Positions 44,886 to 54,116 of a stretch of DNA of 64,000 bases are shown piece by piece (the stretch's first letter is position 1; each line of letters starts with the position of its first letter). Position numbers and translations under genes: made by a program. The notes under the pieces are model-generated. The model saw nothing but the letters and a program-made list of their open reading frames with translations, was not told the origin of the DNA and ran no database searches. Where the stretch lies: the NCBI GenBank assembly GCA_035458585.1, contig DATHZN010000036.1, forward strand, positions 1 to 64,000. The letters run 5' to 3'. Origin of the DNA: Marinobacterium_E sp035458585 (GTDB taxonomy: Bacteria > Pseudomonadota > Gammaproteobacteria > Pseudomonadales > Balneatricaceae).

Positions 44886-46649
44886 CTACGGCGTTTTGCG
44901 GAGCTTAATATTGAGTTCTCGCAGCTGTGCAGCACTCACTTCACCCGGCGCTTCCGTCATCGGGCAGGCTGCGCTTTGGGTTTTAGGGAACGCAATCACC
45001 TCACGGATAGAGTTCGAGCCGGTCATCAACATGATCAGACGGTCAAGACCAAAGGCCAATCCGCCGTGCGGTGGTGCACCGTATTTCAGCGCGTTAAGCA
45101 GGAAACCAAACTTTTGCTCAGCCTCTTCGTCTGAAATACCGAGCACCTTGAATACCGCTTTCTGCATCTGCTGATCGTGAATACGAACCGAACCACCACC
45201 AAGTTCAGTACCATTGAGTACCATATCGTATGCGCGCGATAACTGGCCATCGGGCTGCGCTAGCAGCTCTTCAGGAGTACAGCTCGGCGCGGTAAACGGG
45301 TGGTGCAGGGCCGTCAGGCTGCCGTCTGAGTTCTCTTCAAACATAGGGAAGTCGACTACCCAAAGAGGTGCCCACTCCCGCTCAACCATGTTCAAATCTT
45401 CACCCACTTTGATTCGCAGTGCGCCCAGTGCTTCGTTAACAATCCGCTCTTTGTCGGCACCGAAGAATACCAGATCACCATTCTTCGCTCCCAGACGCTC
45501 CATGATCGCCAGCGCAACGTCTTCGCCTAGGAACTTAACAATTGGAGACTGCAGGCCCTCTGCACCCGCCGTCAGATCATTGACTTTGATCCATGCAAGG
45601 CCCTTCGCACCAAAGATGGAGACATACTTGGTGTAGTCGTCGATCTGCTTACGCGTCAACTCAGAACCACCCGGTACTCTCAGCGCTGCAACGCGACCTT
45701 TTGGATCCTGCGCAGGCCCGGAGAACACTTTAAAGTCCACGCCAGCAACCAGATCAGCTACATCCACCAACTCCATCGATATACGAAGATCAGGCTTGTC
45801 TGAGCCGTAGCGTGACATAGCTTCGGAGTACGGCATATGAGGGAACTCACCAAGATCCACACCCAACTGATCTTTAAACAACCCTCGGATCATGCGTTCG
45901 GTGATCTCCATGATCTGCGCTTCGTCAAGGAAGGAGGTCTCGATATCGATCTGGGTAAATTCAGGTTGACGGTCAGCGCGCAGATCCTCATCACGGAAAC
46001 ACTTAGCGATCTGGTAGTAGCGATCAAACCCAGAGACCATCAGTAGCTGTTTGAAAAGCTGAGGTGACTGTGGAAGCGCGAAGAAGCTACCCTCATGGGT
46101 ACGGCTTGGCACCAGATAGTCACGTGCACCTTCCGGTGTGGCGCGCGTCAGAATCGGAGTTTCGATATCAAGGAATCCCTCATTCTCAAGGAAGGCGCGC
46201 ACCTGATGTGTCACCTTCGAACGAAAACGCAGCTTCTGCTGTATCTCAGGGCGGCGCAGGTCAACATAACGATGGCGCAGACGCACCTCTTCACCCACCT
46301 GCTGATGCTCGTCGAGCTGGAAAGGCGGTGTTTCCGCTTTATTGAGGATCTCAATCTCTTTGCCCAGCACCTCAATTGCACCAGTCCCCATATTGGGATT
46401 GGTCGTCCCCTCGGGGCGTGCACGCACAAGACCTGCTACTTTGACTACAAACTCATTACGACAGCTATCAGCCAGCGCAAAGCTCGCTTCGCGATCCGGG
46501 TCGAATACAACCTGCGAGATCCCCTCTCGATCCCGCAGGTCGAGGAAGATAACACCTCCGTGGTCACGGCGACGGTGCACCCATCCCGTCAGTGTAATCT
46601 CTTGTCCAATGTGTTGTTCGCGAAGGTCGCCGCAATAGTGGCTGCGCAT
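44886..46649 (-). CDS. aspS: Aspartyl-tRNA synthetase AspS
   Basis: 587-aa class II synthetase of the bacterial type. N-terminal OB-fold anticodon-binding domain (about 1-105, LTGWVHRRRDHGGVIFLDLRD), class II motif 2 (CFRDEDLRADRQPEFTQ, about 214-230), GAD insertion (about 285-415) and motif 3 (GLAFGLDRLIMLM, about 523-535). Length is normal. Whether it is discriminating or also charges tRNA-Asn cannot be decided by eye. Confidence 0.97.
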   Translation of the reverse strand: MRSHYCGDLREQHIGQEITLTGWVHRRRDHGGVIFLDLRDREGISQVVFDPDREASFALADSCRNEFVVKVAGLVRARPEGTTNPNMGTGAIEVLGKEIEILNKAETPPFQLDEHQQVGEEVRLRHRYVDLRRPEIQQKLRFRSKVTHQVRAFLENEGFLDIETPILTRATPEGARDYLVPSRTHEGSFFALPQSPQLFKQLLMVSGFDRYYQIAKCFRDEDLRADRQPEFTQIDIETSFLDEAQIMEITERMIRGLFKDQLGVDLGEFPHMPYSEAMSRYGSDKPDLRISMELVDVADLVAGVDFKVFSGPAQDPKGRVAALRVPGGSELTRKQIDDYTKYVSIFGAKGLAWIKVNDLTAGAEGLQSPIVKFLGEDVALAIMERLGAKNGDLVFFGADKERIVNEALGALRIKVGEDLNMVEREWAPLWVVDFPMFEENSDGSLTALHHPFTAPSCTPEELLAQPDGQLSRAYDMVLNGTELGGGSVRIHDQQMQKAVFKVLGISDEEAEQKFGFLLNALKYGAPPHGGLAFGLDRLIMLMTGSNSIREVIAFPKTQSAACPMTEAPGEVSAAQLRELNIKLRKTP

Positions 46650-46733
46650 AGTTTTGCTGTCCTGTACTTTCTACCGGTTTTCCCGGCATGGTAAATACTC
46701 GATCGGAGGCCTTGCGTCACTGCGCACAGCACC

Positions 46734-46747
46734 CGGCATTAATGCCG
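46734..46747 (-). promoter_or_regulatory. Perfect palindrome in the aspS leader
   Basis: CGGCATTAATGCCG, a 14-bp perfect palindrome between the predicted aspS promoter and its ATG. It would form a short hairpin in the 5' UTR or serve as a dimeric protein site. Its role is unknown. Confidence 0.4.
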
Positions 46748-46776
46748 CCGTGCACCCCCAAAAAATTAAGGCCGAA

Positions 46777-46782
46777 AGTATA
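46777..46782 (-). promoter_or_regulatory. Predicted -10 box of aspS
   Basis: TATACT on the minus strand, with CTGTCA 17 bases upstream as a weak -35. This would give a 5' UTR of about 120 bases. Confidence 0.45.
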
Positions 46783-46883
46783 CCCGATTTGCAATGCTGT
46801 GACAGACCCAAATTAATCGACCACAGCGTTAAAAAAGCGTCGACTCAAAGAGCGGATCCGCTTAGTAGAGGGGTGTTAGTGGT

Positions 46884-47327
46884 TTAGCTCGGTATAAATT
46901 CAAGCTCTCCTTCGAGCAGTGTATCAAGCCTCGCTCGAATAATCTCAAGCTCATCTGATGCGTAGGGTTTAGCCGGTACGCTACCCCAAACAGGACCCGG
47001 CCAGGCCGCGTCTGACTCTTTTCGCACTATGACATGGACATGCAGTTGCGAAACCATGTTACCCAGGTTAGCGACGTTCATCTTTCTCGCAGCGAAAATA
47101 TCAGCCAGATTCTCTGCTAATGCCGCCGCTTCACGCATCAGTTGATGCCGATCTTTCTCACCTAGATGATAGATCTCTGTAACGCCGGAACGGCGCGGTA
47201 CCAATACAAACCAAGGGTAGTTAGCGTCATTCATTAACCGTACTTGAGAGAGTGGGAAATCTCCCAAATGTACCGTATCTTTTGCCAACTGCGGATCGAG
47301 TTTAAATTCAAGCTCTAATTCATCCAT
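46884..47327 (-). CDS. HIT-family nucleotide-binding protein
   Basis: 147 aa. The histidine-triad region is MVSQLHVHVIVRKESDAAWPGPVWG (about 89-113), where the first His of the usual H-x-H-x-H pattern is Gln. This Q-L-H-V-H variant is common in a bacterial HIT branch. Such proteins hydrolyse or bind nucleotide monophosphate conjugates. It is divergent from the DUF482 gene, 68 bases away. Substrate unknown. Confidence 0.9.
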   Translation of the reverse strand: MDELELEFKLDPQLAKDTVHLGDFPLSQVRLMNDANYPWFVLVPRRSGVTEIYHLGEKDRHQLMREAAALAENLADIFAARKMNVANLGNMVSQLHVHVIVRKESDAAWPGPVWGSVPAKPYASDELEIIRARLDTLLEGELEFIPS

Positions 47328-47395
47328 CTTTTATAATTCCTCGTAGCGCTAATATCGATATGAATACCAGCCTGTTTCCTTCAATATAGCCCATT

Positions 47396-48529
47396 ATGTT
47401 TGAGATCATCACACACGCCAGCATCGCTGCCATAGGCGCCGAGCGTTGGAATGACATGCCAAAGAGCGACTACCCCTTCATGCGATATGAATTTCTTGCT
47501 GCGCTCGAGTCGTCAGGCTCAGTCAGCGGGGAGACTGGGTGGCAACCACTGCATGTGGAGGTACAGAAGGCCGGTAATACACAACTCATATTGCCGCTCT
47601 ATCTCAAATACCACTCCTGGGGTGAATATGTATTTGACTGGTCCTGGGCCGAGGCCTTCCAGCGTGCGGGTAAGCAATATTACCCCAAACTGCTCTGCGC
47701 CATTCCGTTCACGCCGGCAACAGGCACACGCTGGCTGTCGCGTCTTGAGTCAGAAGAGAGCGCGTCACTCGTAGCTGAAATTCTGCGCAAGCTTTGCCGG
47801 GAATACAAAGTTGAAAGCGCTCACCTCCTCTTCCCTCAAGCGAATGCCAGCAGTCTTACTGCAGCCGGCATGATGCAGCGTCAGGGTTGTCAGTACCATT
47901 GGTTCAACCAGGATTTTGCGAGCTTTGACGACTTTCTTGCCAGCTTTAATGCCCGCAAGCGCAAGGATGTGCGCAAGGAGCGTCGCAAAAGCGTCGAACA
48001 GGGAATCAGCTTTGAACAACTGACTGGAAGCGATATCAAAGCTGCACATATGGACGCCTTCTATGACTTTTATGTCACGACTTACTTGGTCAGAGGCCAA
48101 CAGCCCTACCTAAGTAAGGCTTTTTTCCACACGCTGCTCGAACAGATGCCTGAGCAACTTCTACTCGTTATGGCCCGTCAGGATAATGAATATGTTGCAG
48201 GTGCATTGAGCTTTTACGATTCATCCACCCTCTACGGCCGTTACTGGGGCTGCACTAAGGAGTTCGACAGTCTCCACTTCGAAACCTGTTATTATCAGGG
48301 GCTAGAGTTCTGTATTAACAACAAGTTAGCCCGATTTGATCCGGGAGCTCAGGGTGAACATAAGATAAAAAGGGGCTTCGTTCCTACCCCGACGCACTCA
48401 TATCACTATATCGACGATCAGCGCTTCAGAGTTGCTATCTCCAATTTTTTAGAGCAGGAGGGCGCCGCCGTAGAACAGCGAATTTTGCAACTGCAAAATC
48501 ACCTGCCTTTCCGCCAAGACGACAGATAA
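47396..48529 (+). CDS. DUF482 / GNAT-fold peptidogalycan-type protein
   Basis: 377 aa, COG3146/DUF482 family: a double acetyltransferase-like fold distantly related to FemX/FemAB enzymes. Conserved segments include PFMRYEFLAALE (about 27-38), DWSWAEAFQRAGKQYYPKL (about 82-100), RKDVRKERRK (about 192-201) and FDPGAQGEHKIKRGF (about 316-330). Predicted to move an acyl group to an envelope or small-molecule acceptor, but the reaction is not established. Stands alone. Confidence 0.85.
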   Translation: MFEIITHASIAAIGAERWNDMPKSDYPFMRYEFLAALESSGSVSGETGWQPLHVEVQKAGNTQLILPLYLKYHSWGEYVFDWSWAEAFQRAGKQYYPKLLCAIPFTPATGTRWLSRLESEESASLVAEILRKLCREYKVESAHLLFPQANASSLTAAGMMQRQGCQYHWFNQDFASFDDFLASFNARKRKDVRKERRKSVEQGISFEQLTGSDIKAAHMDAFYDFYVTTYLVRGQQPYLSKAFFHTLLEQMPEQLLLVMARQDNEYVAGALSFYDSSTLYGRYWGCTKEFDSLHFETCYYQGLEFCINNKLARFDPGAQGEHKIKRGFVPTPTHSYHYIDDQRFRVAISNFLEQEGAAVEQRILQLQNHLPFRQDDR

Positions 48530-48700
48530 TGGGGTCAAAGCTCACCCACTAATCTTTTGAACAAATCATTTCGCTGTTGCAGCAAATCTGTATCAAACAA
48601 TTCTTTTTGATTATGAAAACTATGCGTGTTTATGCTCTGGAAATAGGTGCCAACTCGTCTACTCTTTTTTAGCTAGGCTACAAATGATGAGGGTAAAGAG

Positions 48701-48970
48701 ATGCTGACATACGAAGAGTGTCTGGAGATGAGTGAGCTGGACGAACAAGAGATCGATGCGATTGCTGAGCATGAGCACCTCGACCCAATGATAGCTATTG
48801 CTTTAGGCCACTACCTAATCACTCATAATGGTGAGTCACGAATTCGCCGAATTATCCTCGATGATATCGAAGCAGCCAGACGAGGTAACAACCTACAGCG
48901 TGTTGCTGTGCTGAATGCGACCCTACTCGCCTTTATTAAACAACATCCCGAAGCTAAGCGGGTCGCCTAG
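48701..48970 (+). CDS. Small acidic conserved-looking protein, unknown
   Basis: 89 aa, all predicted helix, acidic N-terminal half (ELDEQEIDAIAEHEHLDP) then a basic C-terminal part (IRRIILDDIEAARRGN). No Cys, no membrane segment. GAGGGTAAAGAG before the ATG is a plausible ribosome site. I do not recognise the family. It is flanked by non-coding gaps and is probably expressed alone. Confidence 0.65.
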   Translation: MLTYEECLEMSELDEQEIDAIAEHEHLDPMIAIALGHYLITHNGESRIRRIILDDIEAARRGNNLQRVAVLNATLLAFIKQHPEAKRVA

Positions 48971-49032
48971 TACTCTAAGAGTAGAGAACTTTACGCGTGG
49001 GAGGGTTAATAGCCCCTCCCGTCGCGTCAGAT

Positions 49033-49230
49033 TCAGTGCAGTGGATGTTCGTACTTTTTCTGTATCGCAATCAGTTGCGGCTGAATATCCAGCGGTGCGT
49101 AGGCGATTGCCTGTTCGAAGAGATCACGATTCTCTTCCGAGAGGCGCTCCTCTTCTGTCATTGCGGAGAGCTTGCGCATGGCGTCCATAAATTTTGGATG
49201 AGGTTGATTACCTGATTGCTTGCCTGACAT
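49033..49230 (-). CDS. Small conserved-looking protein downstream of hemH
   Basis: 65 aa from ATG 49230 (MSGKQSGNQPHP...), chosen because GGAGGG lies upstream; the open frame extends 44 codons further but overlaps hemH. It is helical, acidic in the middle (MTEEERLSEENRDLFEQAI) with no Cys or membrane helix. Located 64 bases after hemH in the same direction. Function unknown. Confidence 0.7.
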   Translation of the reverse strand: MSGKQSGNQPHPKFMDAMRKLSAMTEEERLSEENRDLFEQAIAYAPLDIQPQLIAIQKKYEHPLH

Positions 49231-49294
49231 CGGACAGCCCTCCCTCTGGGTTTTATCACTTCTATTCTTGTCACAGATCGCAAACAACGCAAGA

Positions 49295-50380
49295 TTATTT
49301 TTTTGCCCCCATCGCAACCGCACGATCGCCACGCGCCTGAACATCTTCGGGCGATTGGTCAAACCAATGTCCTACCTCTCGGCGAATAACCTGTTCCAGT
49401 GCATCAATATGTGCGGCCTCATCGTTGAGCGCACTTATATACTCATACCTTTCACCACCCGATTCCATGAAGTATTCACGATTCTCTTCACCAATCTCTT
49501 CGATGGTTTCAAGACAGTCTGATGAGAATCCAGGACAGAACACTTGCACACTTTTGATGCCGTCGCCCGGTAGGGATTTCAACGTCTCATCGGTATAGGG
49601 TTTCAACCACTCCTCACGTCCGAAACGGGACTGGAAGGTTGTTTTGTACTGTTCGGCTGCCAGCCCTAGGCGTTCAGCCAAGAGTCGGGAGGTTTTGTGA
49701 CACTCACAGTGATAGGGGTCGCCCGACAACAGGTATCGTTTAGGCACCCCGTGATAGGAGAACAGCAACAGATCCGATCGACCCTTCTCTGACCAGTGCC
49801 GCTCTACCCGTTGCGCCATCGCTTCAATATACGCGGGGTACTCAGCGTAGCTGCGCACAAACCTGAAATCGGGAATCCAACGCCTTTGCTGAAAGTCAGC
49901 CGCGACGGCATCAAACGTTGAGCCCGATGTAGATGCGCTGTACTGGGGATAGAGGGGCAGCACAACCAACTTACGTACCCCCTGAGCCTGCATACGGTCG
50001 AGCACAGAGGGGATTGAAGGGTTACCGTAACGCATTGCGAAATCGACCACGACTCTCTCGCCATATTCGGACTGGAGGCGTTGACGCAAAGCTTCGGCCT
50101 GATTACGAGTATGAATTAACAGGGGTGACCCACCCTCAGTCCAGACCGTTTGGTAGGCGGCGGCCGAGCGTCTCGGTCTGATATTTAGGATCACTAAATT
50201 AAGTATCGCCCACCAGATCGGACGCGGGACCTCTACCACACGAGGATCCCAGAGAAACTCTTTCAGGTAGCGTCTCAACGCTTTCGGGGTCGGCTCGTCC
50301 GGCGTACCTAGATTGGTAACCAGAACACCGATACGGTCTGCTTGGTAGTGGCTGAATTCAGGGAAACCTTTGTATTTCAT
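49295..50380 (-). CDS. hemH: Ferrochelatase HemH
   Basis: Inserts Fe(II) into protoporphyrin IX, the last step of haem synthesis. 361 aa. The catalytic histidine is in LFSYHGVPKRYL (His about 210), and the family block GDPYHCECHKTS follows; a C-terminal acidic region carries the metal-path residues FSSDCLETIEEIGEE (about 292-306). No Fe-S cysteine tail of the eukaryotic type. Confidence 0.96.
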   Translation of the reverse strand: MKYKGFPEFSHYQADRIGVLVTNLGTPDEPTPKALRRYLKEFLWDPRVVEVPRPIWWAILNLVILNIRPRRSAAAYQTVWTEGGSPLLIHTRNQAEALRQRLQSEYGERVVVDFAMRYGNPSIPSVLDRMQAQGVRKLVVLPLYPQYSASTSGSTFDAVAADFQQRRWIPDFRFVRSYAEYPAYIEAMAQRVERHWSEKGRSDLLLFSYHGVPKRYLLSGDPYHCECHKTSRLLAERLGLAAEQYKTTFQSRFGREEWLKPYTDETLKSLPGDGIKSVQVFCPGFSSDCLETIEEIGEENREYFMESGGERYEYISALNDEAAHIDALEQVIRREVGHWFDQSPEDVQARGDRAVAMGAKK

Positions 50381-50475
50381 GCGTCCATGACTCTAGTCGA
50401 AGGGTAGACAGTGTAACCAACTACGTGCGTCTGAGCGACAAAGATCAATACCTCCACTGGAATTTGGCTAGACCA

Positions 50476-52146
50476 TCATACCGCGGTCACCGAACTAAAG
50501 TTCAGCACATTACGATCAGCCGATTTGGAGGTATAGAGCTGCTTATCCGCTAGTCGCAACATCTCTTCAACACTCACATCACGGAACGCTTCAAATACAA
50601 CCAGACCGCAGGAGAGCGTTAACACTCCGTAAGGTGGATTACCGCTGTGCTCTATCTGAGCCTGTTCAAAACGTTCTCGAGCCGATTCCGCCAGTTCAAC
50701 CGCATGTTGCTCGCTATCACAGCCAAACAACACCACAAACTCCTCACCGCCGTAACGAATGATGCGGTCTGTCGGTCGCTGGAAACAGCTACGCATGACT
50801 TGGGAAAACGCCCGCAAGGCGGAGTCTCCCGCATCGTGACCGTAGAGGTCGTTGTAGTCTTTGAAGCGATCAAGGTCGATGAAGGCAACCCCCATCCAAA
50901 GCTGTTCACGCGTGAACATGCGCTTTAGCTCTTCAAAACTGCTGTTTAGCTCCCCTCTGTTACTGAGGCCCGTCAACGGATCGATCGTTGCTTGCCTGCG
51001 CAGTTCACCGTTCAACTCGGATGATTGCTGAAGGTATGAGTTGAAGCTCTGCGCTATGAAGTGTATCTCTTTAGGTATTCGTGTACTGCTCGGCAACTTT
51101 ACAGCCACATGTTGCTCAATCGCCGCACGAATCTGCTGCATAGGTGAGATTACAGAGTAGCGGATGACATAGAGCAGCCAGAATACCAGGCAGATCAGCA
51201 TCAGGAACACTACCAACACCATCTGGGGAATATACTGCTCAAACGGACTAACACTTTGAATGCTCGAGTGGACACGCGCCAGATATCGGTGTTCCACATC
51301 CTCACTCACCTCTGTTCGAGCAAGTTCCACATAGAAAGTGAGTTTACCGGAACGCTCTTGATCCACGACGGGTAAAGAAGCCCTCTCTTGTACTTGCCGA
51401 AAGAACTCTCTTTCGGGTTTGAGCTGCTCACGAAGAAATTCCGCTATGTCGCCTTTTTCTCTGACAGCTGCAGGGCGGTTCAGAGCCGAATCCGTCAACG
51501 GACTCAGCAGCGTCCCATTGAGATCAAGAAAAAGACTGACACTCTCGACACTGCTAATCGCGAGCATCTCCCGCTCTGCTTGTTCGTAGATCGTTGCAAG
51601 CTGAGGATCAACGAACCCCAACTCAAGGTAGTTTCCATCCGGCAGGCGAGACAGAGTGTAGATTTTGAAGTCACCGCTGACGATCTCGCGTGTTATTGAT
51701 CCCAAGTCCACCTGCGGACTTAGATCGACTCGGCGAAAGGCGGCTTGTGCATCTTCAAACATAGGTGCTTTGAAATCCAGACCGAGATCGGGCTCAAAGG
51801 TTGACTCATAAATCACGAGATCAGCACTAACTAAGTAGATATCTACCTGCATTTGCAATTGTGTAGCCAGTTCTCTGCTGAGCTGCACAAGGTCGGACTG
51901 ACCCTGTGAGAGTTGCTGCTCAGCCCAGCGATGGGCCTGAACATAGCGATCGCGCTGTGCGTCAACTCGCCTTTCTGCTTTCGCAAAGGCTTCCTCGAGA
52001 CGTAGCTCTAGCAACTCAAGCTGCTGTTGCCTCAGAATGTCAAAGTGTCGATGTTCACGCTCTGCAAACGTGCCAAAACCCAGCAGCACAATTAGTAGAA
52101 CAACGAGCATCAGCACCAGTGGGAGCGCCAAAAGTTTCCAGAACAT
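50476..52146 (-). CDS. Membrane-bound diguanylate cyclase with periplasmic sensor
   Basis: 556 aa: TM1 (about 5-28), a coiled periplasmic region and sensor-like domain (about 30-300), TM2 (about 305-328), a HAMP-like linker, then a GGDEF domain (about 390-550). The active site is GGEEF (about 464-468). An intact inhibitory I-site RPTD lies five residues before it, so it should make c-di-GMP with product feedback. No EAL domain. It may feed the PilZ protein at 25.6 kb or others; this is inference. Confidence 0.93.
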   Translation of the reverse strand: MFWKLLALPLVLMLVVLLIVLLGFGTFAEREHRHFDILRQQQLELLELRLEEAFAKAERRVDAQRDRYVQAHRWAEQQLSQGQSDLVQLSRELATQLQMQVDIYLVSADLVIYESTFEPDLGLDFKAPMFEDAQAAFRRVDLSPQVDLGSITREIVSGDFKIYTLSRLPDGNYLELGFVDPQLATIYEQAEREMLAISSVESVSLFLDLNGTLLSPLTDSALNRPAAVREKGDIAEFLREQLKPEREFFRQVQERASLPVVDQERSGKLTFYVELARTEVSEDVEHRYLARVHSSIQSVSPFEQYIPQMVLVVFLMLICLVFWLLYVIRYSVISPMQQIRAAIEQHVAVKLPSSTRIPKEIHFIAQSFNSYLQQSSELNGELRRQATIDPLTGLSNRGELNSSFEELKRMFTREQLWMGVAFIDLDRFKDYNDLYGHDAGDSALRAFSQVMRSCFQRPTDRIIRYGGEEFVVLFGCDSEQHAVELAESARERFEQAQIEHSGNPPYGVLTLSCGLVVFEAFRDVSVEEMLRLADKQLYTSKSADRNVLNFSSVTAV

Positions 52147-52200
52147 ACACGCGCCCTAACATCCATTGAATAATACTTATACTAATGTAAATATAAAAAA

Positions 52201-52226
52201 AAACCGCATTTAGCGGCTTTTTTCTT
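52201..52226 (-). terminator. Intrinsic terminator of fabV
   Basis: On the minus strand AAAGCCGC-TAAAT-GCGGTTTT folds with one G:U pair and runs into a nine-T tract. It lies just after the fabV stop and before the diguanylate cyclase gene. Confidence 0.88.
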
Positions 52227-52245
52227 TCTGAAGAAAATCTGAGCG

Positions 52246-53439
52246 CTATATATTGATGGGATCGAAACTCACCTCAGGGCTAACGTCTGCAGCGTAGTCA
52301 ACACCCTCGACGCCAAAGCCGAAGAGCTTGAGGAATTCGTCCTTGTAGAGCTGGTAATCTGTCAACTCGAACAGGTTCTCGGTTGTGATGGTAGGCCAGA
52401 GATCACGGCAAGCCTGCTGTACGTCATCTCGCAGCTCCCAGTCATCCAAACGGAAGCGATTACCTTCATCCATCTGCGCAGAGTCGCCAAAAAGACCTGT
52501 GCGGAACAGACGATCAATCTGCTCCTGACAACCTTCGTGGAGCCCATGTGCGCGCATGATCTTAAACACCATCGCCAGATATAGCGGCATGACTGGGATC
52601 GCTGAGGATGCCTGGGTAACAACCGACTTGAGAACAGCCACATTTGCCTGCCCACCCATCGTTTTCAGGCGCGCATCCAACTCACTTGCAGCGCGGTCCA
52701 GGTCCTGCTTTGCTTTACCCAACGCACCGTGCCAATAAATCGGCCAGGTAATGTCGGTTCCAATATAACTGTAAGCAACCGTCTTGCAACCTTCGGCCAG
52801 AACACCCGCATCAGCCAGCGCGTTGACCCAAAGTTCCCAATCCTGACCACCCATCACTTTGGTCGTAGCCTCGACCTCATCTGCGGTGGCAGGTTCCACC
52901 TCTGCCTCAATAATCTGATCTTTGTTAGTGTCGATAGCAGTTGAGCGGTACGTCTCGCCAATCGGCTTTAGCGCTGAGCGTACAACTTCGCCCGTATCTG
53001 GCATTTTGCGAACAGGTGACGCCAGTGAGTAGACAACAAGATCTATCTGCCCCAGATCTTCCTTTATCAGATCAATCGTCTTCTGCTTCGCTTCATTGGA
53101 AAACGCATCGCCATTGAGTGACTTTGAATAGAGCCCTGCTTCTTGCGCCAGCGCATCGAAGCTCGCTGCGTTGTACCAACCCGCTGTACCCGTCTTACGT
53201 TCAGTACCCGCCTTTTCAAAAAAGACACCGATGGTCGCTGCGCCAGCACCAAAAGCGGCCGTAATACGCGAACTCAATCCGTAGCCACTAGATGCGCCAA
53301 TTACCAATACGCGCTTAGGACCATTCTCAATTCTGCCCTGAGCCTGTGTCTTAGCGATCTGCTCACGCACATTGGCCTCACAGCCAGTTGGGTGAGTCGT
53401 TGTACAGATAAACCCGCGGATCTTTGGTGTGATGATCAT
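52246..53439 (-). CDS. fabV: Enoyl-ACP (trans-2-enoyl-CoA) reductase FabV
   Basis: Reduces the enoyl-ACP double bond in fatty-acid elongation with NADH; a FabI alternative not inhibited by triclosan in known cases. 397 aa. NAD-binding GASSGYGLSSR (about 49-59) and the FabV-type Tyr-x8-Lys active site (Tyr about 235, Lys about 244) in PIYWHGALGKAK. Length normal. Divergent from a MaoC-type hydratase, another acyl-chain enzyme. Confidence 0.96.
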   Translation of the reverse strand: MIITPKIRGFICTTTHPTGCEANVREQIAKTQAQGRIENGPKRVLVIGASSGYGLSSRITAAFGAGAATIGVFFEKAGTERKTGTAGWYNAASFDALAQEAGLYSKSLNGDAFSNEAKQKTIDLIKEDLGQIDLVVYSLASPVRKMPDTGEVVRSALKPIGETYRSTAIDTNKDQIIEAEVEPATADEVEATTKVMGGQDWELWVNALADAGVLAEGCKTVAYSYIGTDITWPIYWHGALGKAKQDLDRAASELDARLKTMGGQANVAVLKSVVTQASSAIPVMPLYLAMVFKIMRAHGLHEGCQEQIDRLFRTGLFGDSAQMDEGNRFRLDDWELRDDVQQACRDLWPTITTENLFELTDYQLYKDEFLKLFGFGVEGVDYAADVSPEVSFDPINI

Positions 53440-53560
53440 GGTTGGTCAAGCTATCCTGTTAAAAAATAAACGCTAAAGATACCTGATTTGGTCCAACAGG
53501 AACAGTTGCCATTGAGCGTCACTCGTAAGATGATGATTGCGAAGTTTAAGGAGAGGATAG

Positions 53561-53992
53561 ATGGATCAACTACACGGCTACTACCTTGAAGATCTGGAAG
53601 TGGGTATGAGCGACAGTTTTGCCAAAACGATCTCAGAGGCGGATGTTTACGGTTTCGCAGGTATATCAGGTGATACCAATCCCGTTCACATCAACGAAGA
53701 GTACGCTAAGACAACGATGTTCGGTCAACGCATCGCACACGGCATGCTGAGCGGAGCGCTGATCTCCACTGTCGCGGGCACAAAACTACCGGGACCTGGT
53801 GCTATTTACGTTGAACAGTCGTTAAAATTTAAAGCGCCTTTATTTATCGGCCAAACTGCCCGCGCTGAGATCGTCGTGACAGCGATCGACGAGCGCCGCC
53901 GCCGTGTGAGCTGCGATACTCACGTCTGGGTCGAGGGCAAACAGATAGCTACTGGCACTGCTACATTCATGGTAGATAAAAGACCTGCTTAA
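53561..53992 (+). CDS. MaoC-family (R)-enoyl-CoA hydratase
   Basis: 143-aa hot-dog hydratase with the catalytic Asp-His motif GDTNPVHINEEYAK (about 42-55) and FGQRIAHGMLSGALIS. Hydrates trans-2-enoyl-CoA to (R)-3-hydroxyacyl-CoA. The ATG has GGAGAGG upstream. Next to fabV but divergent, so shared metabolism is possible though not shared transcription. Such enzymes (PhaJ) can supply polyhydroxyalkanoate monomers; no pha gene is in view. Confidence 0.9.
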   Translation: MDQLHGYYLEDLEVGMSDSFAKTISEADVYGFAGISGDTNPVHINEEYAKTTMFGQRIAHGMLSGALISTVAGTKLPGPGAIYVEQSLKFKAPLFIGQTARAEIVVTAIDERRRRVSCDTHVWVEGKQIATGTATFMVDKRPA

Positions 53993-54020
53993 GGCGTAAG
54001 TCCAAAAATGGGGATTGCAT

Positions 54021-54049
54021 TTGTAGCATCCCCCACTCTTCTGTATAGT
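54021..54049 (+). promoter_or_regulatory. Predicted promoter for the DUF523 gene
   Basis: -35 TTGTAG (54021-54026) and -10 TATAGT (54044-54049), 17-bp spacing. A short imperfect hairpin (GGGGA...TCCCC, about 54010-54034) overlaps the -35 area and may also end the MaoC transcript. Confidence 0.5.
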
Positions 54050-54116
54050 GCGCTCCGTCAGATCAGTCTGAAACACAAAACAAAAACAATTTACAGCTAT
54101 ACAGATACCCTTCCAT

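Noticed and set aside
46095..46694. 199-codon plus-strand open frame opposite aspS
   Set aside because: Antisense to the conserved aspS catalytic region; the protein has no family features.
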